Shown: in pieces, positions 37,065 to 49,026 of the stretch
How the letters are laid out: every line of letters begins with the position of its first letter
How positions within the stretch are numbered: position 1 is the first letter of the stretch
Made by a program: the position numbers and the translations under genes
Origin: Pseudoscleropodium purum
Lineage: Eukaryota; Streptophyta; Bryopsida; Hypnales; Brachytheciaceae
Length of the DNA: 64,000 nucleotides
Direction: 5' to 3'
Assembly (NCBI GenBank): GCA_963969395.1
Contig: OZ017798.1
Location: 27,458,173-27,522,172, forward strand
Notes under the pieces: generated by a model
The model's database searches: none
Seen by the model: only the letters and a program-made list of their open reading frames with translations
Told to the model about the DNA's origin: nothing

Positions 37065-40000
37065 AGCGGATGGGTTGACAATTGGCGGACAATTGGGCGG
37101 ACACCCTCAAGAAGAAGAAGAAAACTTCTTCCACCATTTGGGACTTCAATATTTGAAATTTAGGGGGGGGGGGGTGTAATATACTATTGGAAAGGTCTTG
37201 GAAATACCTTTCAAATGGTATATTAAACACTATCAAAATCTAAAAATTGAAATGACAAATGAAGCTCACTCTTAGTGTATAGTGGATGTCCACCCCGTTG
37301 TCTACTTGGCTATCCCTCATCTAATAAAACATTGGATTCTAGAAAGTACATGTCCGTTTTCTAAACTTGTATTCAATGCTACACATATTCAATGTTGCAT
37401 TCATGTATGAATTTGTAATTCATGGAAATTTCTATGGATTTAAAATTGCAAACTCTGTATCCTAAACCCTTACCCTAATCCTAAATCTTAATGCTAAATT
37501 TTACATTATTTATAAAGTTCTAAAAAACATTGATGAGATGTGTGGAATATGTTTGACCTTCAATTTCCTTTAAATGTGATTTTTAGAAAGTATTACATAT
37601 GTAGATCTCAATGACTTATTTATTTATGTTTTGAATGTCATTTTGATTTTTCTTTATCAATTATTTTGTGGCAATTGTACAAATGTAGAACATGCAATTA
37701 TAATCTAAAGTGTTTATTTAAGTTTATTGAAAAATACATTGAAAGTATAAAACACAAAGGTATGCATAGTACAAGCAATTGTATTATTTTCTTATTCTAC
37801 TAGAAGATACTACTAAAAATTATCTAACTTTATATCATAATTTTTGACAAAATCATTTGTACATGCATTAGTTTTATTCTTACCCTTTGGTATGCAATTC
37901 CTATATTATGTGGCCTTGGTTATAATCACTTGTAATGCATTTTAGTCCAATCTCAACAGATATAATTTGTTTAAAATCTCAAAGAATTTATAAATGTAAT
38001 CGTATATATGAAATGAATATTTTTGAGGACAATAATAACATGGAAAATCTATTTATAAGAATTCTTTTGTTACATGTATAATAGGCTGAACTATTCAACT
38101 TTTGGAGGTATTTCTTAAAACTTAGATTTTATTAGAGGGAAAGTTATGTATAAAATTTGTAAGCGATGTTTAGGTGTTTGAATTATTTATATATATTGTG
38201 AGTTTTTTCTAACATTTGTAGAACCTAACATTTTCTACACTTAATTTGTTTTCTATTTGATTGTCACCTAACCTTTTATTCTTTTTAATTTGATATAATT
38301 TGTTGGGAAGCTATAATAGAAGGTAAAGAACCAAAAAGAACTAATGGAGGATTTTTCTCAAATAATTTATTAGTTGTTTTCCCTTTTTTCAAGAGAAAGA
38401 AAAGAAATGTATATATTTGAATCTTGTATTACTTTTTTTTCTTTCAATTAATAAAGTTTATTCTTAAAGGATGGCTTTTCTTAACAAAAGTCATCCTTTA
38501 AGACTTTTTTAATACTGATGGCTCCTACATATAGTACAAGAATCGCATCTATAAGTTGTTAGTACATTCTTTTGGTTAGAAATTTATGGCATACATTTAT
38601 AATTCTATCCATGCAAAAATATTTGTTCATTTTACTTGATATTATGAATAGTACTGAAATTTATTTATAGAAATCTTTGAGATGAAATCTACTTGCAATC
38701 AATATAATAGCACACATACTTATCCCAATCTATAGTTTTAAGGTATTGAACTACATGTCGACATTGTGAAGATTTTGGCAAATTATGTTATTTTAAATGT
38801 CACAATTAGGTGTGATAGTAGTAATACATATTAAAACATGTACTACATTAAATTACAATAAAGTGATTTTAGCATTTTTAGTAGCATTCTCTAATAGAAT
38901 AAGAAAATAATACAATTGCTTGTACTATGCATACCTTGGTGTTTCAAACTTTCAATGTATTTTTCAACAAATTTAAATAAACACTTCAGATTATAATTGC
39001 ATGTTCTACATTTGTACAATTGCCACAAAATAATTGATAAAGAAAAATCAAAATGACATTCAAAATATAAATAAATAAGTCATTGAGATCTACATATGTA
39101 ATACTTTCTAACAACCACATTTAAAAGAAATTGAAGGTCAAACATATTCTACACATCTCATCAATGTTTTTTAGAACTTTATAAACAATGTAAAATTTAG
39201 CATAAAAATTTAGGGTTAGATAAAGGATTTAGGGTATAGGGTTTGCAATTTGAAATACATAGAAATTTACAAGAATTACATATTCATACATGCACGCTAC
39301 ATTGAATATGTGTAGCATTGAATACAAGTCTAGAAATTGAACTTGTACTTTCTAAAATTCAATATTTTAACCCCTAAAGGACTATTGTCCCTTTGAGGAA
39401 CAAATGAGATTTTAGGCAAGTACCTATGGGCAAAAAAAATTTCCTTATTTTTTGAAATTTTTTTTGAAGATAAAATATTTGATTACCTTAATGGGAATAT
39501 AATTCTTTTTTCAATCAATGTCCAAGAACAAAAGTTATGCCCAAATAAGCCCAAAATAGGGAATAGGGGGCAGTAAAAAAATTTCAAAAATTTCAATTTT
39601 CAATTTTTTCAATTTTTTTCCTCATAGATAATATTTTGTGTACATGTGAAGCTCTTATTCATTCCATTTGGATTTTTTATGAGAAAGCTGTGGACAATCT
39701 TGTTTTAGAAACAATTAGAGCATCTTCTTGAAAAAATAACTTGTAGAATTCATTTTTGGATGCAATTTTTACAATTTTTCAAAAAAAAAAGTTCCACATG
39801 GGCTATCTTATTAGCTAAGACAATCTCACCATTGGAATTAGTGCATTTTTATTCCATTTTAGAGATATTAATAATTTAGATTTTCCTTCTATCTTATACC
39901 TACTTCTACTTAAGAATTTTTTAAAGAATAAAGATTAAGTTTTTTTGAGTATTTTGAATTTTTCCTATATTCTAAACTCAATTTTAGACCATAAAACTTT

Positions 40001-40560
40001 AAAGCTCAAAATTCTATAGTGAAAAAAAATTTAAGTTCAAAATGTTCAAAGTCAAAAAATCTAATCCTATAATATGTTGAAAAATTTGTTTTTTCCACTT
40101 AAAATGCAGATATCATGCAATTTGTGAGGTCAAAATTCTGAAATTTTTTCCACATGTTTTCATACTAATTAGGTGTAAGGTCCTATGGTTAAATGTGGAA
40201 AAAAAGTAAGTTTTAATTTTCTTACCTTTTGCTTTAGAAATGGCAGTTTTGAGTGATTTTTGGCAAAAAAAAGGTCTTGGTCCTTTAGGGGTTAATGAAT
40301 GAGGAATAGCTAAGTAGACAAGAAGGCAGACGCCCACTATGCACTTTGAGCAAACTTCATTTGTCATTTGCAATTTCAATTTTTAGATTTTGATATTTTG
40401 TAATATACCATTGGAAAGGTATTTCCAAGACATTTTCAATGATATATTACATGCCCCTAAATTTCAAATATTGAGGTTGAAAATGGCAGAAAAAAATTCT
40501 CCTTCATGAAGGTGTATGCTCAACTAGCAACTGTCCACCTAGCCGTCTACTTGTCCATTT
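37065..40560. mobile_element. Foldback (long inverted repeat) element with nested insertion
   Basis: The left arm (about 37065-37820) matches, in reverse complement, the right arm (38874-39366 continuing at 40296 to about 40560). The arms total about 755 bp and surround a 1,053-bp non-coding spacer (37821-38873). Identity is high enough to follow by eye, with scattered substitutions. The right arm is split by a 921-bp TTAA element. The outer ends are blurred and no target duplication was identified. Long-arm structures like this are typical of foldback or MULE-type elements. Confidence 0.75.
39371..40291. mobile_element. TTAA-flanked non-autonomous DNA transposon (copy B), 921 bp
   Basis: The ends are perfect 12-bp inverted repeats, CCCCTAAAGGAC, flanked by TTAA on both sides (39367-39370 and 40292-40295). 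It interrupts the right arm of the foldback element. The uninterrupted left arm shows the equivalent empty site, which confirms the exact boundaries. TTAA targets and CCC-type ends suggest piggyBac-like mobilisation. No ORF of note. Confidence 0.88.
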
Positions 40561-40880
40561 AGCGGATAGCAGTGTAGATGGCTAGACAACTAGTCTAACA
40601 CCCATTATGCACTTGCATTGAGTTTTTTTTTATCATTTGAGAATTCAATTTTTTGAATTTGAGGGCCTATAATATACCGTTAGAAAGGTATTACCAAAAC
40701 CTTTCTAATGGTTTGTTACACGCTTCAAAATTTAAAAAATGAAGGTCACAAATGGTGAAAAAAGTTTTTTGCTATTTAAAAATGGGCGTCCACTTATTTG
40801 CCATCTACACATTTGCCTTGTCATATGTCATCCACTCGTCAAATGTCTGCTCATCAATTGAGTTGATCATCTTTTGGCCA
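40331..40880. repeat. ~269-bp diverged tandem repeat at the foldback's outer right arm
   Basis: The sequence starting CGCCCACTATGCAC at 40331 recurs, diverged, from about 40599 (ACACCCATTATGCAC). Each unit carries a small hairpin (ATATACCATTGGAAAGG paired with a CCTTTC-like arm). The first unit is part of the foldback right arm. Confidence 0.6.
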
Positions 40881-43059
40881 TCCACGTGTTCATTTTAATG
40901 CTTGAAAATTTTATAGATGGCTATTTTATCTTGTTGTGTCCAGTTGGACATGATTTTGCTTGGAATGTAGGATTTTGTCAACCCTACACATGAGTCCTAT
41001 ATGGATGAGGAGAGCTACATAAGATTTTTTCATCCAACCTATTTATGACATGGCACTTAATATAGTGGTTGAAAAATGGTGATGTGGCATGCCTAGTCAG
41101 GATACTTTTATGTTGTTTCAAAATTTTAATGCTACTTTTTGAGGAGTCAATTTAGAAGTTTTCTAAAACATCAATTGGTGCATCTCCTATCTCTAAGGTA
41201 AGATCAACAAAACAATAATTATTTAAAATAAATTTCAAAAAATAAAAATAAACAAGAAAAATTGTTGAAATCACCAAGAGTTAAAAAAATTATTATTATC
41301 TACCATCAAGAGAATTTTTGATAGCAAAATGAAGGAAATCCTTCACTAGAAATTAGTGAAAATGAAGATTACAAAGTCATATTTGTATCCATTTTTTGTT
41401 CATAGTGAGACAAAAGATATGGAATAACTAGAATATGAAAACTTAACCATTGCACATCTTGACATTTTTCAAATGTCTAGACGTTGTTTCAAACATTTTA
41501 ATGTTGTTTTGACATTGGAATCATGTTGTTTCAAACATTTTACATTGAATATAATTCTTACTATTTATATTCTATGTGTATTGTTCTACTTCCAACTACC
41601 CTATTTGTATAAATATCATCACTTTTCATCCATGGTGCTCATCCATCCATTTCTTATTTTTTGCGAAGCATGCGACATGGCTGCCCTTCCTATAAGTTTT
41701 TTACATATGGTCAACATTTTACTTTAGATTGTAGTAGTTTTACTAACTTATCTGTAGTCAAAATGGATCTACTTGTTCATATGGTAGTCTATGTTTTTTT
41801 GAATGTCCCAAAAAACATCAGTATAACTTCTATCATGTCATATAAAACATCAACGTCAATGATAACATCAATTTGGATTTACAATAATGTGCCAATTTTT
41901 TCCACAATGTTTACAGAAATCTACCTTGTCGGGCTAGATGCCCTTTGATAGCTTTATGTTTTGTTAAACATCATGTGTTACTTAGTAGTCAAACACAACC
42001 CAAAACATGGATTTTTTTATAGTCAAGGGTACTCACCATAAATATAGTAGGTTTAAGAATTTCAAAGATTGTGTGAAAAACTACCAATTTTCAAAATAGA
42101 GGCCATCTTAAGGATTGACACCTACTATTGACAATAGATTATCTTTAACTGGTCATACTTGAAATACAAAATGCTTCAACTTTCTTTGGTTGCCTCAAGA
42201 ACTCTTCAATCATCTTCTAGAAATGAGTATTGACTTGGAGGCTCTTCGACTAATTTTTGCAAACAAAATTTAAAATTGTCACTTATTTAGTGTAGTGAGA
42301 ATAATATAGATATAAAAAATATTTTTCAAACTTTCAAATGTGCAAATTTGTATTAGACTACTTTAGGAATTTTTGGAAAAAAACTTAGACCATTTGACCA
42401 TATAGATTGCAAATTATAATATATACTTGAAGTTAAAAATAATGAAATTGTGTGCTTTGCACAACAAGGTCAGTATAGTTTGACTCAAATTTGTAGAGAA
42501 GGGGGCTCTATCTAACTTTGGGAACTAATACCATAGGATAGGTAGTTATGTTAGTTATTTGCATGACAATTTTCAAAGATATTAGAGGTGTCTAATTTAC
42601 ACACAAAAATCTTACACTAAGAGAATGTCCAAGAAAAGGACTATATGGGTAGGACTTCAATTTTTTCTAAAGAACCCATCTCTTAGCAGAATAGAAATTT
42701 CAATGGTCAACATACATCTTTCCTTCTTTTAATCAAATACAAAAAAAAAATCTCATGAATATACACAAGAATTTCTACTAGTGGTTCTAAAATTGTTTTA
42801 CAACTTTTATTGTTGTGCATTGAGTGAAATTTGGAATTTTTTTTTAATTTTCAAACATTTATACATTATTTTTCTATTCTACTATGAGAGTGTATGATAA
42901 ACATTTCAGCCCATTTGACTTCATAGATTGTCAAATGTAAGCATTCAAAGTTAATGAAAAAAACTTTTCAACTTAATTGCTTGCCAACTATTTGCCCTAG
43001 TATTGGTACAATACCCCAAATTAACCCTAAACTTTTCAATTCTGTAATATTGATTGGGC
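40881..43059. other. AT-rich intergenic DNA, no gene seen
   Basis: Only short open stretches. 41473-41948 contains two overlapping short frames that look weakly coding but carry no motif. Confidence 0.4.
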
Positions 43060-43211
43060 CACTCAATTGAAAACAATTATATATTTTTGGAAAGCTTATC
43101 AAAATATGTATCTTTTGATAAGAGTTTCATTTTCGTTCACTTAAAATTGACTTCATAGTAACTTGGCCAAGTTTTCAATAGATTGTTCAATGGACAATTG
43201 TCCTTTAATAG
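43060..43211. repeat. Relic right end of the TTAA family
   Basis: Ends GGACAATTGTCCTTTAATAG followed by TTAA (43212-43215). It aligns with 51380-51516 and, inverted, with the left end at 39371. Confidence 0.45.
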
Positions 43212-43215
43212 TTAA

Positions 43216-46200
43216 TGAAAAGAAATTGTTTTAATTGGTTCATTCAATTAGCTTTGAACACTATTAGTTTAGTTGTCTCTAAAGAGGTAGGGTTGCAAAA
43301 AGATTTGCCTACCTTAACCATGAGCAACTCCAATGTGTATATTGAGGTCCATGTGACATAGCCATCATTTAGAGAAGACTTCATTTTGAAGAACAAAATA
43401 GCTTCACTAAGAATTGAGCAAAAGGAGACTTTCTTGAGTTCATTTCAACCTTGCCATCTAATAAAAAGGACTATATTGAACATTGTGATTGATACAACTA
43501 TAGTTACTAAGGTAAATACACCTTATAGCACCCCCTACCTAATTGCATCATAATGCATATCCATCTTCATTTCAAAACATAAATCCAAGATTGCCATTCT
43601 CCTCTTAGACATGTGGCACAAATCTCATAAAACAATATCTACAATGGCTATCCTAGATTTAGATTCCGAATCAAAGCATTTAGTTTGGGGTTGCAATTAG
43701 ATGTTCTTACCTTCCCTCTAGATTCACTAGGATGGAAATGGAGCAAATAAGTGCAACAAAAAACTAGCAACAATCATTTTGTACAATAGAAAAAGAAAGT
43801 TTTGAATTGTAATAACACAAACATTACTTCATCTCAAGAACAACAAGGGACATTACCTAAAATTTCCAAATTTTACTCCTCAATGTAGCCATTTGAAGAA
43901 TTTTCAGGGCTCCAAAAGCCTACAAGTTATCAATTGTGGGAATTGGATTGTGTTGTGTAGGAACTCAACTTTGCAATGATAGTGCAACGGTTTGATGTGG
44001 CCAAGCCCTCACTATGTCATTGTCCAAATTTTTTTTCAACTTTGTTTTGCATTTGAAGAATTTAATTAATTAATTATATTTTGAAAAAAAAAATTCTGAC
44101 ATTGGGCCATTTCCTTCGCTACGGGGAACAACTATGGAGGAATAGGCTCGAAACGAGCTTTTGAGCCCTTAGATTTCTTCTAATGATCCAAGGTTATTTC
44201 TTTTAGCAAACATTCAAGGCTTGAAGTACTAATATAGATTAGAACTTTATGGCACTCCAATTGTTAGTAATTACTCAAAGTTGCCAAAGCTTTGAGTTCC
44301 TATTTTTAACTCAGTGAATTTCAACTATTATATAAACCAGATTAAATTTTGAAATGGCGACTTGTGCTAAAAATTCATGTTGTTTGGGGGAGGACACAAT
44401 TTATGCTTTGGCTCATTGTTGCTTCACATATTGTTCCACTCCATTGTAGATGAGGACAAGTGTTTATATGTCCTCTAGTTTGAGAATTGTGCTAATAAAT
44501 TGTAAATTGGGTAGAAACATTTGAATTGTTTGAATCCACCATAAGCTTTAGGCATGGTCCTGTATTCAAAATTTTAACCTTTGTGAGCTTCAATTTTGGA
44601 GCCGTATTGAAATTATCTTTGGCAAATTGAATTATAGTGTTGAATGTGCCATATGAGACACCTTGTGATTGTGTGCTAAGTATGAAGATCTAAAATTTTG
44701 AATCCAATTGATTTTGCAATATAGAATTAATGTTGTCAGTAAATGTTTGTTTCCTCTAGCAATGGGGTTAAAGAATTAATTAGATTTGCAATCCTACTTC
44801 CATCTTCTTGTGATATACAAAAATAACTCATAATTCTTTGTTGAAAACATATAGCCAAATTTTTGGCTTCCCAAAGTATTGCATGCAAATATGCAATGAT
44901 TCAATGAAAGAGTAAAGACAAGAAAAATCTACATGGCCTTGATCTATCTGACTCAATTGATGGAGTTTGCATTTTTCCTTGCCATGAAGTTCTAATCTAT
45001 ATTCAATACTTCAAGCCTTGCTTGTTGTCTGAGTTCTAGTAATAAACCTAAGTGGGAGACTTCAGCACGACCAAGTTTTCCACGACTAGGGCTAGAGAAA
45101 TCTTGGATATAGTTAGGTTCATGGGATAATTAACAAAAGAACTGCAAGGATGATATCTATAGGAATCTGTAGCATTTACTCGATAGAAAAGCATTAAATT
45201 AAAGAACATTGTTAGGGCATAGTATCTCAATTCGACATTTCATGACATCAAGAGTTGCAATTACATTGGAAGCAAGGCATAACTTATTCCTCTAGTTCCC
45301 TAGAAAGCATTTTGACACAAAGAATCTGCTTTGAGATAGAATCCTAATTCCTTCTTCTACTACATAAGATACAAGATCATCCAAATGCACTAATTCTACA
45401 TACAAATTTTCCATTTACCATTCAAATATCTTTGGATATAGTGTGAATTACAAAAGTTTGAAGCATCTATTTCACTAGACCAATCAACAATAAGGGATGA
45501 TTAGCGTAAACAACATCTAGTACTCTAAGCATTGAAGGCATAGCACAAGTTTTCACAAGATTGAATATCTACAATTGGATAGTTGGGAGGGAATTCAAAA
45601 ATAGATTGACTAGGAATATCTTTACAAAAATGGATGACCAATGCAAATGTGTTTATAAAAATGGTGAAAGCCCATGAAAAAAAAAGTGATTAGCTTTAGG
45701 AGCTTAGTACCAAGCATCGCCTTTCAAAGCCAATATGTAAGAGATACATATCACTCTTTGTTTGAAGAGCCATTTAGCATTAAATCTTGCTGCAAAAAAC
45801 TACCATCCAAATTACTTCTTATAAGTAATCTATATGAGTAACAATCTGTATAAGCCTCAAAACTCCAACATTGCATGGTACTTCATTTCTTTAAGTGCTT
45901 TGATCTTCTCATATATACTTGAACATCCACATGATGGCTGTCAACAAAAGCAAAAGTTGAGGCATCTATTGGACGTTTTACCAAAAGATAGATATTGTTG
46001 TTCTTTACTAGAACTGCCTCAACATTAGCTTGCATACTCTTCAGGTCAAGTATTAACTCTTCTATGATTGCCACACAACCTTGCAAATTAGCAATAGAGT
46101 TGTTAAGAAGGACACTTATAGTTTCTCCAATTATAGCAAAAGAAACATTAGCTTAATGTGTCTTGATTCTAATTAACAACTTTATAAAAGCTATCCTTCT

Positions 46201-46370
46201 TTGTAATGTCTTCCTGAAGAATCACATTTGCAAGCCGATTGAATTTTTTCTCTTGATCTCTCTACTCTTGCTCTACAATAGCACAATCTTGATACGTATA
46301 TTGAATATTATTGCTTTGTCCATAACATTTCTACCATCTCTTTCTATTGCAACCAGATTAGTCTATTGTT
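43216..46370. other. AT-rich DNA with minus-strand coding traces
   Basis: No intact gene. On the minus strand, 45830-46130 has an open stretch (around MQGCVAIIEELILDLK) that looks like protein and may belong with the relic at 46371-46923. Confidence 0.35.
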
Positions 46371-46923
46371 TGCCTCCTTGAGTTGAACTTAGACTTGTTA
46401 GGCAATAAGTGCCAAACTGCCAACTGATATACATCGCAAGAAGAAGGCTCCATAGTAGGATTAGTTGCCTTCCTTCCAAGATTACAAGACCATATATAAC
46501 ATAAGCTATTTTCTTTGACCAATAGAGGTATCAACATAAGAGTGGAAATGCTTCCTTGCAAGTGCACCATATATGCTTGTAGGCATCTTTAAGGTAGTGT
46601 GAAAACAATCTTATCATCGCTTGGATTCCCTCCCATATAGAAGGTGGAGTAAACTTCTTCTACAAGTGCCGCTTCACATGATCCAAAGTGAATTGAGCAA
46701 CCTTCTCTGTCCAATTGACATTTTAGTTTAGCTCATAGAACATAACAAGATTGTGGATGAATAGAGTGCTAAACTCCCCATTGTATGGCTGTGAGTAACC
46801 ATACACTTGTTGATACATATAGAGTGCATTAATAGTTGTTTGCCTATCTTCAATGAGCTTCAAGGGATGTCGATTTCCCTTCAATGTTGGATAGGTGCTT
46901 GTAAGGTCATCATGCGGGAACAA
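46371..46923 (-). pseudogene. Decayed coding region, unknown
   Basis: One minus-strand frame reads about 184 codons from the ATG at 46923 with only three internal stops (at about 46723, 46660 and 46540). The residues are protein-like (for example NALYMYQQVYGYSQPYNGEF). No family recognised. A dead transposase or other repeat-borne gene is possible. Confidence 0.35.
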
Positions 46924-47025
46924 ATTGTCATTTTTGAGGTCTTGCTACCAAAGGCCACTTGCTCAGAGGCCAATAGTTTGAGAAAAAAAGGAAGCCGTAT
47001 ACCTTACTCAATTGTTGCCTACAAG

Positions 47026-47225
47026 CACTACAAGAAACTTATTTTTTAGGTGATGGATTTTAGGTGACATCCAATATATGTAACAACCCATGTTTTTCTA
47101 TCAACAATAATGTTTGCCATTACCTTAAGATGTTATGGTAGACATTACTATTGACATAAAAACATGGGTTGTTACATTAGATGTCACCTAAAATCTATTC
47201 CTAAAATATGGGTTTTTTTATAGTG
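47026..47225. mobile_element. CACTA-type hairpin MITE, 200 bp
   Basis: Begins CACTACAAGAAAC and ends with the inverted equivalent (GTTTTTTTATAGTG). Almost the whole 200 bp folds back on itself: the arms around TTTTAGGTGACATC and GTAACAACCCATG pair across a centre near 47130. CACTACAA-type ends are the signature of the CACTA (En/Spm) superfamily. The expected 3-bp target duplication is imperfect (AAG/AAA). Confidence 0.7.
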
Positions 47226-47228
47226 AAA

Positions 47229-48436
47229 AAAGGGTCATTTCTTAATCAATTCCAAGCTCATAGATTGTGAAAGCATTGCAACATCAAAAGGTTGTTACCA
47301 TATGTTCACAAAAGAGTAGTCCTTTGCTAAATTTTGAAAAGGGATAGTAGTTGTAATCTCATCACCAAATTGTTTCATTGATCTAGAGCTTGAATTTGAG
47401 TCCGTTGTCTCTATAGTCATGTTGCATGTCATTTAGGCTAAACCTATACAACCTATTGAAACCATGCTAGTAGAGACTATTCACACCAATGCAATTGTGC
47501 AATGACTACAAATCACCAAAATTTTACACTAAAGAAATCTTTGACCTTTAGTATGAAAGATGTAGTTGCTAATAGATGGCTGGACTAATTATACTTCAAC
47601 AAGAGCAACGCAAAAACAACTCCAAACAATGCAATTAGACAAGCAAGTGAAGGATGTGGAATGAAACAAACATAGAGGCAATGGGAGTCCTAGCCTTAGT
47701 ATGAAATGATGAATTTGAAGTTGGTTTGATTTGTATCACCCCCTACAAATTTAGCACAAATATTTCATGGTTTACAATAGTACCACCTAAGGCATCATGT
47801 GCAAATTCTCCATGCAATTGTTTATTGTATTACTATGATTGTAAAATGATTTTGTAAATACTAAGTTGACTTAACTCTTATTAAATGCCCAATGTAAACT
47901 AATAGTGACTTCATTTGTTCTATTACAGTTGGCAATATACTAAATTATAATTATTAGGTGGTTTTAGTAAGGCCATCCACTTATTCTTGTAATATATGAC
48001 TGCACTAATGTATAAGTACTTTATAAGAGTATCTTCAATAGGGCCTATAAGTAATATATCATTTAATGTAGATGGATAGTTCAGAAAGTTAAATTATAGC
48101 TATTTGTAGAGTTATAGTTGCATTTTATACCTATAAATAATAGATCCCCCCAAAAATAATTTGAACATGTAATGACCAATAGACATCCCATTGAAAATTG
48201 GACATCTTCCAAAAAATCAGTGGACTCTTTAATTCTAGTGTAAATTTTTTGAAACCTTCCTCCCAAAAATCAAAACCTCTCTCACTCACCTAACTTTTTT
48301 CCTTGTAGATTAGCTTTTAAATTTTATTTTATTTTTTGAAAATCTAATTATAACACATTGCACTAGATTACATTGCACTAGACTAATATAAGATTAAATG
48401 AAAGAAATTTTAAAAGCTTTGACTATTTAGATTGCA
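47229..48436. other. AT-rich intergenic DNA, no gene seen
   Basis: No convincing ORF, RNA gene or repeat boundary. Confidence 0.4.
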
Positions 48437-49023
48437 ATGGAGGGAGACAAACTAGGAAGTAGTGAGACCCTCTTGGACATGGTAGTTAGAGAACAAGGCC
48501 ATCGGAATGTGCTGAAGCAAGCTACTCTCTAATACAAATTTGACAATGAGACTTCTCACTTGCCAAAACGGATATGCATATGGCCAAAGACATCCGCATT
48601 CCTTGATACTGACACTATGATAGTCTATGCAACCATTGAATAGGGACTAGTGATTGGACCCAATGCCCCCTACCTCCAACTAGCACTTGAATCAATGCAT
48701 GTTCGTCGAGAAAGATCTAGTATTGTCGTTGAGCCCCCCTCTTCTGCAATGCCTACAACGACAATGTATGAGAGTTTGATGTGGAGAAGGATTCCATTTT
48801 TGTTGTCAAGGTCCCTTCTTCTATGACGCCATACAATGACAATCACCAAGAGTTGGATGTCGGGGCTCACTTTGACACAGAGGTCCTGGCCATTGCACAT
48901 GCTATTGGAGTAGAGTCACTTGCTCTAAATGGCAATTGTGAACTAGATGTTTTTTTTTCTATTAGATTTTACCTCTCAATTTTGACCGGACTTACTATAG
49001 TAAAAGAAGATAGCCAATATCAT
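48437..49023 (+). pseudogene. Decayed coding region, unknown
   Basis: From the ATG at 48437 (MEGDKLGSSETLLDMVVREQ) a frame runs about 115 codons with two stops (TAA near 48526, TAG near 48640). The protein-like reading then continues in another frame from 48781 to 49023. GC content is higher than around it. I do not recognise the product. Confidence 0.4.
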
Positions 49024-49026
49024 TAA

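Noticed and set aside
37150..37175. Run of about 12 G within the foldback left arm
   Set aside because: A homopolymer likely reflecting slippage or assembly; the matching right arm has only CCCC, so it has no independent meaning.
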